Assembly: GCA_029168955.1 (NCBI GenBank)
Contig: JAPDOI010001379.1
Location: 1 to 64,000, forward strand
From: Aplectana chamaeleonis
Taxonomy: Eukaryota; Nematoda; Chromadorea; Rhabditida; Cosmocercidae
Length of the DNA stretch: 64,000 nucleotides
Reading direction: 5' to 3'
Positions 12,421 through 22,717 of this stretch are shown here, in pieces (the stretch's first letter is position 1; every line of letters begins with the position of its first letter). A model generated the notes under the pieces. The model made no database searches. It saw only the letters and a program-made list of their open reading frames with translations, and was not told where the DNA came from. A program made the translations under genes and the position numbers.

Positions 12421-12829
12421 TAAAGGGATCCCCTGTTCCTGTTGCTGAAGTAGCTCACAGTATGGAAGCCTGTTAGAAGCTTTACTTCCAAAAAAAAACT
12501 AGGCACAAATCATTTTGGAAAGACTAGTATCACGTATCACGTAGTACATATCACGGTACCGCACTAGGTGTGGAGAAGGCCAATTTCGCTCAGACCCCCC
12601 CCCCAGCAGCGTGATTTGGTCAATTTTGGGTGACTTTTTCGAACCACAAGAGGGTAATTTAATAATTTTTTTTGCGATTCTTTCAGACCCCCCCCCTAAG
12701 GGAGAATGACCCCGTCTGTTTTTCTTTGTAAAACATGACGAAAACTAAACAACCGGACATTAACAGTAAAATTGATCACTGACGAGTTTTTTTGTCGGGA
12801 TATTTCAAGTCCTAAAAAGTGATTACCCC
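12421..12829. other. No gene; two poly-C tracts
   Basis: Holds two similar words, CAGACCCCCCCCCCC near 12593 and TTTCAGACCCCCCCCCCTAAG near 12684, with AT-rich sequence around them. Nothing else is seen. Confidence 0.5.
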
Positions 12830-13352
12830 GTTCTTCTTCTTCGCAGCCACAGAGAGGGTCCTGCCATAGATTGAGGAACTGAGCCACAAGCGTTGGATTC
12901 GCCCAAAGATCTATTGTCATTAACGATGTCGGTCTCATCGGGCAGTTGAAAAGGTGCGTGGTAGTATGCCCTTTATTACCACAATCCGGGCACTCGTCAG
13001 GTCTGCTGCTATCGATGCTATGTAAATAAGACATACGCATGGGGGAGTGCCCGCGCGCAACGAGGCAAGGGTGCACCTGGCACGCCTACCGAGTTCCATC
13101 TCGGTTTCGCTGACATCAGGCGGCACGACTCCGAGAATGGAGTTTACGGCGCTCTTGCACAAGTCATCCTTGACGTATTGGGTATGCTCCGCACGTAAGA
13201 GACGGAGGCGTTACTGTTGCGCGTTGGTCCACCTCTGTATATTGATTTTCGTGGGAGCATCAGCAAACGGCTTTCTTATGCCTCTCCCTCTCTCACAAGG
13301 TCTAATACTCTTTGCGACGGATGATTCGGCTGCTTCAGAATGTTTATGTACA
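12830..13352 (-). mobile_element. 5'-truncated LINE copy (LINE-1 family), 3' end only
   Basis: Read on the minus strand, the sequence matches LINE-1 from about VNIVKQPNHPS to the tail. It includes RKPFADAP, the SETEMELGRRARCTLASLR block and the Cys/His motif CPDCGNKGHTTTHLFNCP, then a GAAGAAGAAG tail near 12830. Indels split the frame. Truncation at the 5' side (about 13352) is typical of target-primed reverse transcription. Confidence 0.85.
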
Positions 13353-14804
13353 GCTCAGAATGGCAGACTTCTATTCCCGGCGGAGCTCAGATCCCCCCAC
13401 GAGGAACTCCACACCCCACACCGGACCATGGTACATATCCTAGTCCCACCCCCAAGGTCACGCAGGATGCTGTACTGGTCCTCGACGGAGCCACCCGCGC
13501 TCCCCTTGGTAGCGAGTAATTTTGAAAAATGTCCCGATTCTGTACGTCCCCACAAGGCGAAATTTTTCAGCAACCTTGTGACTGAAACCTTCTGCCAAAT
13601 CATTTTTTGATAATTCTTCTGTTTTTTTTTTACTTTTTTGTGATTAACACTACGCATCTTACCTAATCGACAAACCTCAAACAGTTTTCCTACCATTTTC
13701 GGGCCGATATTTACGTTTCTCTACCCGAAATTCATTTTTTTCTGTCCCACAGTACAGCCCACCCCGTCGCTATGCATCAAAAGCACATGAAACAGAAAGA
13801 AATGAATTGATCGTCCACAACTCATAAAAAGGCGTGAAATGATGAGCTCTGTAAGCAGCATTAGATCGTGTTGGATAGATTTTTATGCCTTTCGAGAATT
13901 GTTCAAAATAATCTCTATCACTAGTTATCTTTCCGCTTGAATTTCGTTCATACACACCAACCGGGTGGAAATTAACGGCCTCCGCCGGACTGTCGGCCAA
14001 CAAGAACGGGGCTAGACACGCACTTTAAATGTAGAAGGACATCAGAAACCAATTTAGCACAAAATTTTGATGATGGTTGTTATTCTGTACGATATTTAGT
14101 TGATAATGAAACTCATGAGCGTGAACCTAGTGAAGACTACCGAAACTCCTTCTAGTGTATCATATTAAAAAATCGCGAACATTATTTATAAAAAATGATT
14201 GTTCCAGAAACTCGGAAGAGCTTCAATGTAATCTGCCTACTCCCACCTTTCGTAAAATAAACAAAAGTAACACAAAAAAGTCTTGGGACGTACGAAAAAA
14301 TTTCGACTGCATTCGTTACCACCACTTCCATCTTCTGAAGACAAGGCAGAACAAGATTCATTATCCTTAAACTAAAAAAAAAACAATAAAACATACTGAT
14401 AAAAAGAAAAACCAGGAAAACTGGGCTTTGGGGAGACTCACCACTGGCTCAGTAGCCAACGCGTCAATGGGAACGCTATAATAAACCGCGCACTGAGCTT
14501 CGAAGACAGCCTGAAGAATCGCAGAATATTGCTACGACTAGATGATTACGCGCATCCAGAGATGAACGGATTATTGGTATCAACCTATTCTAGACACTGA
14601 ATGAAATGAAATTCGAATGAAGCGCACAGCTCCTGAGGAATACTGGAAATGGTTCCTGACTTTTCAAGAGAAAATGTTCCGCCCGGTTTCGTAGCAACCT
14701 CGATTTCCTATTTTTTGGACAGATTGCGCGCATTTTCAAAAAATGATTCCTCGCAGCACTGTTGTACGAAAACTAAAAGTAATACTAGTTGCAAATGAAC
14801 CCAC
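13353..14804. other. No gene established
   Basis: A minus-strand ORF at 14003-13770 (MLADSPAEAVNFHPVGVYER...) lies in the expected direction between HMG exons and C-terminal exons of the minus paralogue. It could hold an exon, but no splice boundaries or homologues were convincing. The rest is AT-rich without recognisable structure. Confidence 0.35.
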
Positions 14805-14924
14805 TTTTTCAGCTTCAAACTCCTGCTCGTAGACGAATTTTTCCGCATACGGCAAATCCCGCCACAACTGACGAATAATGTTTGCAATATCGAAAACATT
14901 CGCTTTCGGATTTTGGGCGAGGAA
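14805..14924 (-). CDS. HMG-box exon b, minus-strand SMARCE1-like paralogue
   Basis: Exactly 120 nt encoding 40 residues, FLAQNPKANVFDIANIIRQL then WRDLPYAEKFVYEQEFEAEK. This is the second half of an HMG box. The order NP-x8-I-x2-II-x2-(M/L)WRDL-x3-E(K)-x2-Y-x2-E(Y/F)EAEK is characteristic of SMARCE1/BAF57, a DNA-binding subunit of SWI/SNF chromatin-remodelling complexes. The acceptor is TTTCAG and the donor GTGGGT. The paralogous exon 35415-35534 in the plus gene has identical length and phase. The next exon after it is unclear; the most likely reading soon meets a stop, so the copy may be broken. Confidence 0.75.
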
Positions 14925-14953
14925 CTGAAACAAAGTTTGCGTCGAAGCAATAC

Positions 14954-15031
14954 CTGACGACACTTTTCATCCATAGCCTGTATTCCTGAACGATTTGCCC
15001 GCGGGGTGAGGATAAATGTTTCAAAGAATCT
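14954..15031 (-). CDS. HMG-box exon a, minus-strand SMARCE1-like paralogue
   Basis: 78 nt encoding RFFETFILTPRANRSGIQAM followed by DEKCRQ, the first part of the HMG box. It joins exon b in phase 0 through a 29-nt GT..TTTCAG intron (14953-14925), giving a gap-free alignment to the SMARCE1 box. The usual PLSxFMR core is degraded to RSGIQAM, whereas the plus copy keeps RPLSAFMRY. The exon boundary is at the same residue in both copies. The degraded core suggests relaxed selection on this copy. Confidence 0.65.
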
Positions 15032-15843
15032 CTGCATTTCCTGTTATCTGAACCTGCATCTTGCTTATCCATGTGTAAACTAGATAGAGGTATAGAGCAC
15101 AGGAAGTACAGAGATTTCGAGTAAAATCATAGGTCAAGCTGCGGGGAAGCCGTTAGAACAGATTTACTCTGAAAAACATACGCAGCAACAAGGGTCGAGC
15201 CACTCCTAGAATTTTCGAGAAAATATCCACCTAAAAAGAAAGGAATGTGGAAATCATCGACAAAATTCAAAGGATTCGACCCACGCAGACCGTGGAGCGG
15301 ACCTTGACCCTCTCTTTTCTTGACCCAATTTTTTGAACAATGCAATTTTCTCTCTCCTCCGCCGGTGAAATTTCCCCTACAATTTTGGAGCTGCACATAT
15401 TTAACATGAAACTTTGCAGTTTTAATTATTTTGTCGCAACGTTTTGTAATTATCACTGCACTCCTTACCCTTAACGATTCTACAGTAAAATTATTTTTAG
15501 ACTCGAAACTTCTACGCCCCCCCCCCGCTTCAGATTTTCAATTCTTAGAAACCTTTTACGTCCCCTCTGTTGTCCCGCTGGACAGTAACAGCTCAACCCT
15601 TCCTAAAAGCCATCGGTGCGGACTCAACGCGGAGTCCACGCTATTTGTCCAACGGTAGATGAGCAGGACAATCTGGAGAATAGCGAACATTAAAGATGTT
15701 CACAGAAGATTGCTTTGAATGCCTTGAGAGCGTAATCAGAAAAACCGGCCAAAAAACACACAATTTTTCAAGATAGCGTATATGCAGTGATTGAAGTTTG
15801 AACCACACCCTCTCTTCCAAAACACTCGGTGGCGGGGGTATAA

Positions 15844-15852
15844 ACGACCTCT
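15844..15852. repeat. Target-site duplication of LINE-1, left
   Basis: ACGACCTCT here is repeated exactly at 19311-19319 directly after the LINE tail. Confidence 0.9.
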
Positions 15853-15925
15853 GCTGCCGAGATGTCGTACGTTCGTGCCGTGGCAGTGTGGAGGAAAGAA
15901 GATCACCTCCGTGCAAACCGACGTC
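15853..15925 (+). ncRNA. HDV-like self-cleaving ribozyme (predicted), LINE-1 5' end
   Basis: The element starts at the predicted cleavage site. P1 is 15853-15859 with 15881-15887 (7 bp, G.U at both ends). P2 is GATGTCG 15861-15867 with CGACGTC 15919-15925. P3 is ACG/CGT around a 7-nt L3. P4 is GGAGG 15890-15894 with CCTCC 15906-15910, extendable by wobbles. J4/2 is CAAAC with the putative catalytic C at 15914. All helices are re-paired with different bases in LINE-2. P1 and P3 cannot both use the T at 15881. HDV-like ribozymes at 5' ends are known for R2, L1Tc and other non-LTR elements. Confidence 0.8.
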
Positions 15926-18900
15926 AATCCCTCCGCGCAGAGGGTTTTTGTCATGGGAGAGGTGCTGGCTGGCTGCAGCTCTCCTGAGGATTCTTCTACA
16001 AATGGCCGGCGTCGAAAGGAATCCAGGACCCGCGAAGAAGAAGAAGTCCCCATGTGCCACATGCGGCAGAGATGTCAATTGGTATGGAACCAGCGTCCAA
16101 TGTTTTGGGTGCGAAAGGTGGGTGCACTTCTCTTGTTCGGGTCTCAGTTCTGTGAGGCACCACGATTCTTCCTTTCGTTGTATTGTGTGCTCCGCCTCCA
16201 GTAACTCAAATTCCTCATCTACCAACCGCCCCTATCTATTGTACACATCAATCTAAACGGCCTTCGGACCAAGCTTTCTGAATTATCTCTCTTCGCCCGT
16301 ACTCATCACCCGGATGTTATCATGGTTCAGGAAACCAAACTCTCTCCCTCTGCTACCTCTTGACATCCAAACATCCCGGGCTATACTGCATATCATACTC
16401 CCAGGTCATCTCAAGGAGGCGGGGTCTCTACTTTTGTTCTGTCCTCTCTTCCCTCTCACATTATTCCAAACACTCCAGTGGATGGCACTCTCGAGTACAT
16501 CCCTATCCATCTACCTCTTAAAACACCACTTTCTCTTTTTAATATATATATATCCCTCCTTCTTCCTCTTGTCCCTCAACATACAATCCTATCCCCCTTC
16601 TCAAGCAGCTGTATGACTGCTCTCTATCTCCCTCAATTGTCTTTGCGGGTGACTTCAATGCACACACGTTCTGCTCGTCGCTCGACTCTGATGTTAGAGG
16701 AAGTGACGTCGAAGAATGGGCGGAGGAGTGCGATCTGGTTATCTTAAACGATGGCCAGCCCACTCGTCTCCCTGCCAACGGCCGATCATCTAGCCCAGAC
16801 ATCTCCCTCGTCTCTTCCAATCTCTCTAATGCCTGCTCTTGGTCGACATCCACAACTCTTTCCAGCGGTCACATCCCTGTCTTTGTCGATATTGATCTCT
16901 CTAACTCTCTTGCTCCCTATACAGGTGTTCGTCATCGTTCTTATCTTAATTTAGGCCTTGCAGACTGGAGCCTGTTCAGGGAGGTTGCGCTCCACCAAGC
17001 GGCTGATTATCCGTGGAATGGCGATGTACACCAGAAGGAGCGCCACCTATCTGATGCTATCTTGAAGGCTATGAAAGCTGCGATCCCTGAAGGCCGCGTT
17101 CAGACCTTCTTTCCCAATGTCACCAGGGAAACACTGCAGAAGATAAGGACAAGGGACGCAAAGAGAGCCGCAAATCATCTTGACCCAGACATCGCTGCGC
17201 TGGATGATGAGATCACGAACGACCTTGAGAGGCACAAGAAGGAAACTTGGGAAAAGTTCACTGAGAAGATGAACTTCAGAAATGATGCAGCAGCAACGTG
17301 GAAGGCCTTGAAAAGGATCTCCGGAAAGTTCACCTCCGCCGACAATTCCACGATTGAGTTTGAACATGGAGTCTTCAAATCAGGAAGGAGGCCGCAAATG
17401 CTCTTGGGAAGCATTTTTTCATCACTAGAACCAAAAAGAGAGAAACAGAACAGAATAACTGTACGGGAACTCTGTAAGTTGCCTCTCATGGATGTAGATG
17501 ATGCAGTCACGCCTGCACAGGTCGAGAAGGCGATAAAGGAGATGAGCAACTCGAAGGCATTAGGGCCAGACGGTTTGAGCCCTGCAGTCCTGAAGAGACT
17601 GCCCAGTGAACTACTGCCCTTTATTGCTGACGTCATAAATACATCGTTTCGTACATGTATTTTACCCCAAAATTGGAAAGTGGCTCGTGTTATTCCACTG
17701 CCGAAGCCGGGAAAGTCACCATCCACGGCTAAAGGGTACCGGCCGATCAGTCTGCTCTCACCCATCGCCAAAATTGCCGAAAAACTGGTTGTGGAGGAGC
17801 TTGCCGAGCATAACAGCCAACAGCAGCACCAACATGGTTTCCGTAAATTACATTCCACCACTACGGCCTTGTTGGAAATTGTGAGCTATGTGCTGGACGG
17901 CTTCAATGCCATCAAACCCCAACGTACTGTTGGTGTGGCCCTCGACTTAACAAAGGCATTTGACACTGTCAATCTAGGCCTACTATCAGAGAGTCTGTTG
18001 AAGTCTACCATCAAGCCATGGCAGAAGCGGTGGATAACTGCCTTCACTAAAGGACGTCGGGCAACCGTGTGCTATTCCAGGGACATATTTCCAATAGCAT
18101 CCCCATCGCCGCTGGTGTCCCTCAAGGAGGAGTTTTATCGCCTGCACTTTTCAGTTTATATCTAGAAGATCTGCCCGTTCCCCCTCAAGACATTAAGGTC
18201 GTTGCATACGCGGATGATATTACTATTCTGTGCCGAGATCGCGACATTAAGGTACCAGTAAGATCAATGACTACTTGATCGAGTTGAAATGTTTCTTCGA
18301 TCGCAAAATGCTCACAGTCTCTGCCTCCAAATCGTCCGTCACCGTCTTTTCCACTGATAATGCAGAGCACAGTGCCCATCCTATGGTGAAATGGGACGAA
18401 ACTCAATTGCAGGCCACCCGATTCCCCTGCTGCTTGGACTCGTGTTGGATCCTTCGTTGAAGTTTCATAAGAACACTGAGCAGAAGCAAGCCACAGTGAA
18501 AACAACGCTCAGCGTCCTGCGTGCTCTCGGTGGAACGTCCTGGGGATGCAATAAAGAAACGATCCTGACCACGTATAAGGCTATTGTGCAACCCGCCTTG
18601 GAGTATGCTGCGCCAGTCTGGCAGCTCATCGTGTCGGACACCTCTTGGTCCAAGCTGCAGCGCGTCCAAAATTGTGCTCTGCGAATTGCAACAGGCTGTT
18701 CCAAAAGCTCTCCAATAGAGCACTTACATGCCGAAGCTCGCATATTGCCAGTTAGAGACCACTGCCAACTCCAGGCGCAACAAATGTACATTAACATCGT
18801 GAAGCAGCCGAATCATCCTTCGCGAAGAGTACTAAACCCGGTGAGAGAGAGATGTATCAGAAAGCCTTTCGCTGATGCTCCGTCGAAAGTAGATGTGCAG

Positions 18901-19272
18901 AGATGGACTGAAGCACAACAAGAACGCCTCCGTCTCTTGCGCGCGGAGCATACCCGATTCGTGAACGAACACTTGAGCAGAGTTGCCATAAACGTCATCC
19001 TGGGAGTCGCACCTCCAAAGGTCTCCGAGACAGAGATCGAACTTGGCAGGCGTGCCAGGTGCACCCTTGCATCGTTACGCTGTGGACACTCCCCCATGCT
19101 TATGTCATACTAGCATAGGATTGACAACAGCAAACCTGACGAGTGTCCTGATTGCGGTAGTCAAGGGCATACTACTGCGCACCTGTTCAATTGCCCGAAA
19201 AGACCGACTACATTGACGACAATGGATCTGTGGACGAACGCAGTGCTAGTGGCCGAGTTTCTGAACCTATGA
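15862..19272 (+). pseudogene. LINE-1 polyprotein (2A-PHD-endonuclease-RT), frameshifted
   Basis: The likely start is the ATG at 15862, inside ribozyme helix P2 (MSYVRAVAVW). The frame meets the 2A frame only if one more T is read in the T-run near 15938. The 2A motif GVERNPGP is at 16008-16031, preceded by hydrophobic WLAAALLRILL. The PHD-type finger C2-C2-HC-C2 is at 16053-16190. Endonuclease pieces include GDFNAH and SPDISLVSS. The RT is open at 17062-18090 (frame 1), then shifts near 18080, 18250 and 18400. A TAG at 19111 cuts off the Cys/His motif CPDCGSQGHTTAHLFNCP. The reading frame is dead although the element is structurally complete. Confidence 0.85.
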
Positions 19273-19310
19273 CAGAACCCCTCTCTGTGGCTGCAAAGAA
19301 GAAGAAGAAG

Positions 19311-19319
19311 ACGACCTCT
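19311..19319. repeat. Target-site duplication of LINE-1, right
   Basis: ACGACCTCT, identical to 15844-15852. Confidence 0.9.
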
Positions 19320-19335
19320 AACTGAGGATCGCGAC

Positions 19336-19492
19336 TAGAGATTTACGCCTTCGGCATAGTGGCAAAGGCGAGCGAGCAATGATGCTGGATGGGGAGCGCA
19401 ACGCAAAGTGGTCGCGAGCGCGGTCAAACTGCGTAGCGCTCCCCACCCCTCATCATTGCTCGCACTTTTGCCACTATGCCGAGGCCTTAACA
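19336..19492. repeat. Fold-back element
   Basis: The left arm GCCTTCGGCATAGTGGCAAA...GGGGAGCGCAACGCA and its reverse complement ...TTTGCCACTATGCCGAGGC at the right end form a hairpin-capable palindrome of about 155 bp with a short loop. No coding content. Confidence 0.8.
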
Positions 19493-19894
19493 TAGCTTTG
19501 ATTTTCGAAAGATAAGTTTTTAGTCTTTCAATATTCCAAAAGCGCCAAAGAACGGAAAAGCGAAAATTTAGTCGGGGTGATCGCGAAACGTATGACTGGG
19601 TACTACTCAGCGGCCTGCGCTGCGTCGTGTGCGCGCGAGAGAAATGTGACGATCGATTGGCGCACGTGACAGGCGCGCGGGCTGTTGAGTGGTCTGCAGC
19701 CATATCTTATGCGCCAACCTCCACCATACCTACAAAATTACGATTTTTTTCAACATCCCTGACCGGGTCGCCTGATCATGCCTCACAGAACAATCCGGGA
19801 GCCTTTTCCATATTAGCTTCAACTCATAGACTTCAGCGCAGAGGACGAATCCCACTAGTGGAGAGGATTTAATACATAGGGAAAACGAAGATAG

Positions 19895-20124
19895 TTAGGT
19901 CAATGGCTTGCTTCCTCATCAAGAAAACTTTTAGATCTCACCCGCGGCCAACGCGGCGGTCGCATGCGCCGGCCCGCTAATCGGTTCAGGCCGGGAGAAG
20001 AGCGCAGCTGATCAGCTTACCATACCGCCAGCCGCCGGTGAGATTTTAAAACCGCCCACGCCAGCCGTGGGTGAGATTTAAATGTTTTCTCCTGAGGAAG
20101 CAAGCCACGGACCTATTACCTAAC
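19895..20124. mobile_element. MITE, copy A
   Basis: About 230 bp with terminal inverted repeats TTAGGT..AATGGCTTGCTTCCTC and its reverse complement at the end. Closely related to 25267-25480. The shared interior includes AGAAGAGCGCAGCTGATCAG and CTTACCATACCGCC. Copy B contains a tRNA A-box-like TGGCGCAGTGG, so a tRNA-derived origin of the interior is possible. Confidence 0.75.
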
Positions 20125-20299
20125 TGTGTGTATAAAAAAATTGATACCCGAGGCAGCATTTTGTGATAGAAACGAGTGAACGGAGCAACTGGAGGATCTG
20201 GTGGCTTAGGAGCTACGAGAACATATTTCACTCCGTCATTCTGAAATATTGCAAATTCTACCGCTAATTACGATCAATAAAAAACACTTCGATCAATAC

Positions 20300-20743
20300 C
20301 TTTCTGAGGTACTCCGTCCCCTTGAAGCTTTCGAGCTGTTCCGCTGTTTCTCCTCCTCGAACAGAGCGAAGCGGCGGTGGATTGACCCACTGTTTTTCGG
20401 GTTCAATGATTTGACAATCACTTTCGGTGCAAGTATTCCATTCCTTTCGGCACTCTAAAGATTCCCAAAGTCTCGCATTAGCCTCTCGTTCCTTCTCGTA
20501 CTCGGCAGCTTGTCTCTCGAACTCTTCCATCTTCCGTTGTTCCTCCAGCCGCCTTTCCTGTTGCTTCTTCAATCTCTTTTCTTTCAGTTCATTCTTTCGT
20601 TCAGCGACTCTGGCTGCCCTTTGCTCTTCAGTCTCTTCAGGCCAACATCTCCACTTCCTCCCCAACACTCGCTTCAAACCGTTTCCCTCCTTTTTCGAAT
20701 TACATCCTGCTGGATTCCATTCTTCGTCGGTATCCGTACTCAT
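20300..20743 (-). CDS. Charged coiled-coil exon, candidate N-terminus of the minus SMARCE1-like paralogue
   Basis: An open segment of 148 codons starts MSTDTDEEWNP and ends ...GTEYLRK at a splice donor (AAAG|GTATTG), phase 0. Residues about 40-100 are almost entirely E, K, R, Q and A (for example KKQQERRLEEQRKMEEFERQ), a predicted coiled coil. Its end phase matches the start of HMG exon a (15031). Joining them is inferred from order, strand and phase, since the N-terminal exon of the plus gene is also K/E/R-rich but not clearly homologous in sequence. Function unknown. LINE-1 lies in the intervening intron. Confidence 0.55.
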
Positions 20744-20907
20744 CTCGATCGGCGCCTTCCAATTTCAGCACAATGGTGGATGGCTCAGCAAATGGATATG
20801 AAAAACAGCTGAACATGAAGTACTCAAAGGTATGAAAGAATATGACGATGAGAACAATTGCGACAGGATTAACAATATATATATATCGACTTTTTTTAAC
20901 TTGAGCG

Positions 20908-21190
20908 TCAAGTTCAGTGTATATTCTTGGTTCGTTACGTACAGCACAAAGGAACTTACGCCATAAAAAAACTTTTTGCGGTTTCCTCCCACAGAATCAG
21001 ACAGAATTCATTTATTTTATCGAAGCTGTTTATCTCCAATGTTAAACAGCAATACCTTAGTTTTAAATTCATATATAGAGCCGCAAATTAACAATATATT
21101 GGCCTTGTCCTACCTGCGCGTCATGTACAGTGTGTAAGCTCGGTTCGCTACGTATGGTACATGGGAAATCACGCCGTAAAAAAACTTGCG
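20908..21190. repeat. Two diverged direct repeats
   Basis: GCGTCAAGTTCAGTGTATAT..GGTTCGTTACGTA..ACGCCATAAAAAAACTT (20908-20975) recurs in diverged form at 21117-21190 (GCGTCATGTACAGTGTGTAA..ACGCCGTAAAAAAACTT). Confidence 0.6.
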
Positions 21191-21312
21191 CGCAGGATCG
21201 AACCTGCCGTAATTTTCCGTTGAAATTTGTAGAAGGTTGGAATATCCTCAGTTTTTACCTTCCTAATGTGCTCCCCTTGGTGCTATGTGGCCTGGGGCAC
21301 TGTTGTATCGCA

Positions 21313-21462
21313 TTTGGCCACGCCATTTTTTCGTGCCGCATTAAATTTGAGCACTTACCCGGGGTTTCCCTCTGCCAAAATCATGATCATGATTTTGGCT
21401 GGGAGTGAAACCCCGGGTAGGTGCTCAAATTTAGTTCGGCACGGTGAAATTGGCGTGGCCAA
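21313..21462. repeat. Near-perfect palindrome (fold-back)
   Basis: Arms of about 70 bp starting TTTGGCCACGCCA and ending TGGCGTGGCCAA, with the centre AAAATCATGATCATGATTTT. It can form an almost loop-free hairpin. No coding content. Confidence 0.85.
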
Positions 21463-21483
21463 GTATCCTCTGTTTCCGTGTGT

Positions 21484-21625
21484 GATTTATTTCCGTTCGT
21501 CGCGTGCGTCTGCGTGCGTACGCTGCGTCTCTTTCTCCCAACAATTTCTCGCTGTCTCTACCCTCGCTCCGCATCAGCGCGCGGGGGAACAGAGTAAATC
21601 AGGCTCGGAAGCAGAGGATACATCA
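21484..21625. repeat. Dispersed repeat, copy 1 (copy 2 at 56560-56685)
   Basis: Shared words include CGCGTGCGTCTGCG, TCTCGCTGTCTCTACCCTCG and GGGAACAGAGTAAAT. Identity looks high over about 125 bp. No function recognised. Confidence 0.75.
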
Positions 21626-22559
21626 CGCCAAAGTGCCCGCCCCCCCCTAAGCCACAAAACATCAACTACTCCCCTCTTTATCCAACAAGTAATCATACTC
21701 TTCCCGATCAAGTCAGCCAATGAAGAGTCTAAAGAAGAAGCGCTCTCTCTGCTTATATATCCTAGCCCCCGTTTTGAGCCGGTAGAATTAAGGTTCATCG
21801 GGCTTATCATGTCAGAATCTCTTTATCACTTATATTTTGCCATGACCGACCGCTTCTCTGCCCAAACTCATCTGAGCTAGATTAACTTTATATCCTAGCA
21901 AGCTAGACTGCGGGTACGCAATCTTGTCACCTACGCAGTATCTGCCCTACCGTGATAAAAAAACTGTCTGCCAATTCAAGACTTGATGCCTCAGCAAAAA
22001 ACACTTGATGCTCATGTACAAGTCGGCATGAAGTCCTAATTTGCAGCGCTAAATTCACTGTATGAGTGAATTTGCCGCTATGTTAGGTGAGAATGGGGTG
22101 AATATGCCGCGAAAATAAGGTTAATGTTACGCTAAATTATGTGAGTTTACTGCGAAATTGGGGTGAAAGCGTTGCAAGATTTAGCGGGCCGGAGCCGCCA
22201 CCACTCACTGCGAGGTGGCCAGCGTCGCAGTGGAAACAAAATTAACCCCTCGCGGGGTAGATATTTCAGAAGCACTCTCTGTGAGCTCTTCAATTTGAGC
22301 GCGATATCAAGCAGCCGAGTTCATTTCTGCCTGCAGCGTATCCAGCGCGGGTTTGCTGAAATCGTTTATTACATGCAAGAACAGACCGCACTCCTCGGTC
22401 AAGATTGAAACGATAGTTCACTATCACTCGCGGCAAATTCACTCTTTGCACTGATTGATATCCAGCCGCTCAGCAAATTCACCCTTTGCGCGAATAAGCT
22501 TTGAAGACGGCGCTAAAGGTGAATTTCACGTCTAATGATAATAGAGGGTGATAAAGGCC

Positions 22560-22632
22560 GCTGCCGAGATGTCGTACGTTCGTGCCGTGGCAGTGTGGAG
22601 GAAAGAAGACCACCTCCGTGCAAACCGACGTC
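22560..22632 (+). ncRNA. HDV-like ribozyme (predicted), mini-element copy
   Basis: All helices of the LINE-1 ribozyme are retained (P1, P2 GATGTCG/CGACGTC, P3 ACG/CGT, P4 GGAGG/CCTCC, J4/2 CAAAC). A change in the P4 loop does not affect pairing. The first base follows directly after the target-site duplication. Confidence 0.78.
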
Positions 22633-22671
22633 TACCCTCCGCGTGGCGGCTGCAAGAAAGAAGAAGAAGAA
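22560..22671 (+). mobile_element. Mini-retroelement: ribozyme 5' end fused to LINE tail
   Basis: The first part (about 22560-22643) is nearly identical to the first 84 bp of LINE-1. The rest (GGCGGCTGCAAGAAAGAAG) is the LINE-1 3' tail. The whole 3.3-kb body is missing. It is flanked by a perfect 10-bp duplication GATAAAGGCC (22550-22559 and 22672-22681), so it inserted as a unit. Structurally it resembles trypanosomatid RIME/NARTc elements, which keep the 5' ribozyme/promoter of their LINE partners. Mobilisation by LINE-1 machinery is inferred. Confidence 0.88.
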
Positions 22672-22717
22672 GATAAAGGCCGCTTTTCCCGAAGCATCGA
22701 GTCTTGAATTGGCAGAG

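Larger units (their letters stand above)
15853..19310 (+). mobile_element. Full-length non-LTR retrotransposon LINE-1
   Basis: 3458 bp bounded by a perfect 9-bp target-site duplication (ACGACCTCT). Order: HDV-like ribozyme, short N-terminal leader, 2A-like motif, PHD-type finger, AP-type endonuclease, reverse transcriptase, C-terminal CCHC-like motif, GAA-rich tail. RT blocks such as GYRPISLLSPIAKIAEKL, VALDLTKAFD, GVPQGGVLSP and YADD (18207-18218) place it in the jockey/CR1-like group. It lies antisense in an intron of the minus SMARCE1-like paralogue. The insertion is complete at both ends, yet the ORF carries several frameshifts and one nonsense codon. Confidence 0.93.
21966..22717. mobile_element. 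Non-autonomous TIR transposon, copy 1
   Basis: Ends are CTGCCAATTCAAGACTTGAT and its inverted form (GAGTCTTGAATTGGCAGAG). The same family, in opposite orientation, occupies 49189-49955. The interior has short words such as GTGAATTTGCCGC and GCAAATTCAC but no transposase. The 112-bp mini-retroelement is nested in it at 22560-22671. Confidence 0.75.

Noticed and set aside
15853..15930. Hammerhead ribozyme
   Set aside because: No CUGAUGA...GAAA core. The nested pairing and CAAAC joining segment fit the HDV-like fold instead.
15791..16204. ORF 15791-16204 and others overlapping the LINE leader
   Set aside because: Different frame from the conserved 2A-PHD reading; a shadow.
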